From: Desulfamplus magnetovallimortis
GTDB lineage: Bacteria > Desulfobacterota > Desulfobacteria > Desulfobacterales > Desulfobacteraceae
DNA: 62,665 bases
Assembly (NCBI RefSeq): GCF_900170035.1
Contig: NZ_LT828542.1
Location: forward strand, 375,746-438,410
Direction of reading: 5' to 3'
Positions 60,430-62,665 of this stretch are shown here, one piece after another. The position numbers and the translations under genes are program-made. The notes below the pieces were generated by a model that saw only the letters and a program-made list of their open reading frames with translations, was not told where the DNA came from and ran no database searches. How positions within the stretch are numbered: position 1 is the stretch's first letter; each line of letters opens with the position of its first letter.

Positions 60430-62457
60430 TTATCCGATCCTCACATCAACCCAGTGCTCTTTATGGTCATTACACAGAGGGATTGCATTATCCTTCTGGG
60501 CATTACCATCTACAAGGAGTTTCATTGAAAGCTTGCCGCCTGTTATTTGGTCGCCTGTTTTTTGATCGTCTGGTTTTTGCTCACCGAGCTGTTGCAGAAC
60601 CGATATGTGGTAGAGCGTTTCCCGATAGCGGTAGTGAAGTTTAAACCCTTTCCACTCTTTAGGGATGCACGGGGTCAACCGCAGCTTATCCACCTCAAGG
60701 GTCAGCCCCAGAATTGACTCAATGATGAGCCGATACATCCAGGCCGAAGAACCGGTGTACCATGTCCAGCCACCCCGGCCCATGTGCGGGGCTACAGCAT
60801 AGACATCGGCTGCCACCACATAGGGCTCCACTTTATAAATATCAACATCCGAAGGGGACCGTGCATGATTCACGGGATTGATGAGGGTGAAAAGCTCCCA
60901 GGCCCGCCGGTTGTCCCCAAGGCGTGCAAAGGCCATGGCTGCCCAGATTGCAGCATGTGTGTATTGCCCGCCATTTTCCCGTACCCCGGGTACATATCCT
61001 TTGATATAACCCGGGTTCAGTTCTGACTTGTCAAAGGGTGGATATAAAAGCCTTACCAGGCCATATTCACGGCTGACAAGATGTTTATCCAGGGATTCCA
61101 TGGCAAGGATTGAACGCTCCCGGGAACCAGCCCCGGACAGCACTGACCAGCTCTGGGAAATGGAATCAATCCGGCATTCCTGGTTAATGGATGACCCCAG
61201 TGGTGTTCCGTCATCAAAATAAGCCCGACGATACCAGTCGCCGTCCCAGCCGTGGGATTGAATATTATTTTTAAGGGTTGTGGCCTCACTGCGGCAGAGG
61301 TGGGCAAAGTCTGTATCCTTCCGTTTATCAGCAACCCCGGCAAAACCCAGGAGCACTTCATAAAGAAAAAATCCCAGCCATACACTTTCGCCCCTGCCCT
61401 CTTTTCCCACAAGATTCATGCCGTCGTTCCAGTCACAGGAACCAATGAGAGGCAGACCATGCTCCCCAAAGGTGAGACTTTTTTGAATTGCCCGAACACA
61501 GTGATCATATAAGCCCGCTTTTTTTTGGGAGCGGCCTGGCAGATCATAATATGACTCTTCATCGGCATCCAGGTTACGACCCGAAAGAAAAGAGACCTCT
61601 TCATCCAGCACCCCGGTATCCCCGGTGACAAGGAGATAGCGGCTTATGGCCAGCGGAAGCCAGAGGTAGTCGTCGGAGCATAGGGTACGCACTCCCCTGC
61701 CCAGAGGCGGATGCCACCAATGCTGTACATCACCCTCCTCGAATTGACGGGATGCCGCCAGCAGGAGATGTTCCCGTACCAGATGTGGACGGGCATAGAT
61801 CATGGCCATTACATCCTGCAACTGGTCCCGGAATCCAAAGGCTCCACCTGACTGGTAGGTTGCATTCCTGGCCCAGAGTCGGCAGGCCAGGGTCTGGTAG
61901 AGAAGCCAGCCGTTGGCCAGCACATTAAGGGATGGATCAGGGGTTTCCACATTAACTGCACCAAGGGTTTGGGTCCAGTACTGCCAGATCGTATCAAGGA
62001 CATTGCGGGCTGCTGTTGAACCCCGAAGCCGGTGTACCAGATCTTCGGCATCACTCTTGTCTTTGCCCGATCCAAGCCTGAAAATGATCTCACGCTCCTC
62101 CCCGGCAGCGAGATGAAACCCCACCTGGATGGCGGCACAAGGATCCAATGCCGCTCCAACCCTTCCGGAAAGGCGGGTGCGCAGCATTGCGGCAGGTGAT
62201 GACAGGGTGTGATTACGTCCCAGAAATTCTGTCCTGTCACCGGTTATTGTGCAGTTTATATCATTAACATCAAAGAATGCAGTCCGGTTGGGGAATTCGA
62301 TGCTGTAGGCATTTTCTGCAAAAAGAACACCTCTCATGGCATCAATGGAGGTTACCACATGCATACCTGATTTTTGCCGCAGGTCTCCAAGCACCCATTC
62401 CACATATCCTGTGGCCGAAAGTTTTCGGGAGCGCTCCGATATGTTTCGTACCTTCAA
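60430..62457 (-). pseudogene. 3' part of a GH94 glycoside phosphorylase / cyclic beta-1,2-glucan synthase gene
   Basis: 675 residues match the C-terminal region of NdvB-type proteins and beta-1,2-oligoglucan phosphorylases: the beta-sandwich (GDRTEFLGRNHTLSSPAAM), then the (alpha/alpha)6 barrel with GGAFGFRDQLQDVM, the general-acid site CDWNDGMNLVG, ENGGQYTHAAIW, and the C-terminal IESILGLTLEVDKLRLTPCIP. Full NdvB proteins exceed 2000 residues. Homology continues upstream of the TTG start as KFSVL and is then cut by a stop, next to a transposase end. The gene is therefore broken at its 5' side. G+C is higher than elsewhere (about 53% by eye). Residual activity would need a new start. Confidence 0.75.
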
Positions 62458-62491
62458 GACTGAAAATTTCTGATTCTAATTTATTTTGTGG

Positions 62492-62665
62492 TCAGGTCGT
62501 ATAACCCGACATCGAAGTTGAAATCATGAGATTATGTAACCAATTTTGATGATAAACAAATCCGTTTAACTTGTGAACTGGAGATGAGTAAATCTCACTG
62601 ATTTTGGCACGTGGGCAGTATATTCCAAAGTTGTGCAATAATGCCCATGCACGTATGGAACGTTC
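62492..62665 (-). mobile_element. C-terminus of a transposase from an insertion sequence beyond the right edge
   Basis: The frame is open from the right edge to TGA (62492-62494). It ends ERSIRAWALLHNFGIYCPR, then SPVHKLNGFVYHQNWLHNLM, then a short ISTSMSGYTT tail. This pattern (RAWALLxNF, SPxHxLNGFxYHxNWLxNLLxSxSxxGY) resembles the end of DDE transposases. It is followed by only about 30 bases before the phosphorylase homology begins, so the insertion-sequence end must lie at about 62460-62490. Confidence 0.6.

Overview
The window looks like a chromosome segment of an AT-rich (roughly 40% G+C by eye) anaerobic Gram-negative bacterium, most likely a Desulfobacteraceae-type member of the Desulfobacterota. 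This taxonomic call is inference. It rests on the class III polyhydroxyalkanoate synthase pair (PhaC/PhaE), the oxygen-sensitive indolepyruvate:ferredoxin oxidoreductase (IorAB), several radical SAM enzymes, an ftsEX-envC-ctp-yibQ cell-division cluster, and a dense load of short palindromic repeats. No ribosomal RNA, tRNA, CRISPR array or replication origin was recognised.

Layout. 1-6.1 kb: a cobalamin-dependent radical SAM protein (cut by the left edge), a lysophospholipid acyltransferase plus branched-chain aminotransferase pair, and a J-domain protein with an M23 peptidase. 6.9-10.7 kb: two exported proteins of unknown function, a glycogen-binding (CBM48-like) domain protein, and pyrE. 11.6-17.5 kb: ftsE, ftsX, an envC whose frame is broken at an A8 run, an S41 protease, and a YibQ-type deacetylase-like protein. 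Together these form a peptidoglycan-splitting / cell-separation module. 17.9-23.1 kb: a DUF1703-type AAA-ATPase/nuclease, two divergent PrmA-type methyltransferases, and a radical SAM protein translationally coupled to a 1761-residue alpha-2-macroglobulin (23.1-28.4 kb). 28.8-36.3 kb: iorAB with a His-rich small protein, then a GAF sensor, phaC, phaE and a phasin-like coiled-coil protein. 36.6-46.9 kb: a solute-binding protein, an RND efflux pump, an orphan RelB-type antitoxin, a small membrane protein, a chemoreceptor and an atypical hybrid regulator. 47.5-49.0 kb: two toxin-antitoxin modules facing away from each other. 50-59.8 kb: a solute-binding protein, pirin, an FMN-binding lipoprotein, and a peptide ABC transporter with an M20 peptidase. 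60.4-62.7 kb: the 3' part of a glycoside phosphorylase gene (cyclic beta-1,2-glucan synthase type), apparently cut by an insertion sequence whose transposase C-terminus reaches the right edge.

The most striking property lies between the genes. At least seven families of small non-coding elements fill almost every intergenic gap. Three behave as miniature transposable elements. Family A is about 106 bp with GGCATC/GATGCC ends and exact 8-bp target duplications at five sites. Family B is about 165-200 bp with CTCAAAATCGACACC-type ends and exact 4-bp duplications at five sites. Family C is about 102 bp with TGCA(C/T)TGTCAA ends and 4-bp CTAN duplications. They nest in one another (C in A, B in C, D in E, and a separate 101-bp element in B), which gives a relative chronology. 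No transposase for A, B or C is visible here. Labels A-H are mine. Several copies supply stop codons or sit directly at ribosome-binding sites, so this mobile layer has edited gene ends.
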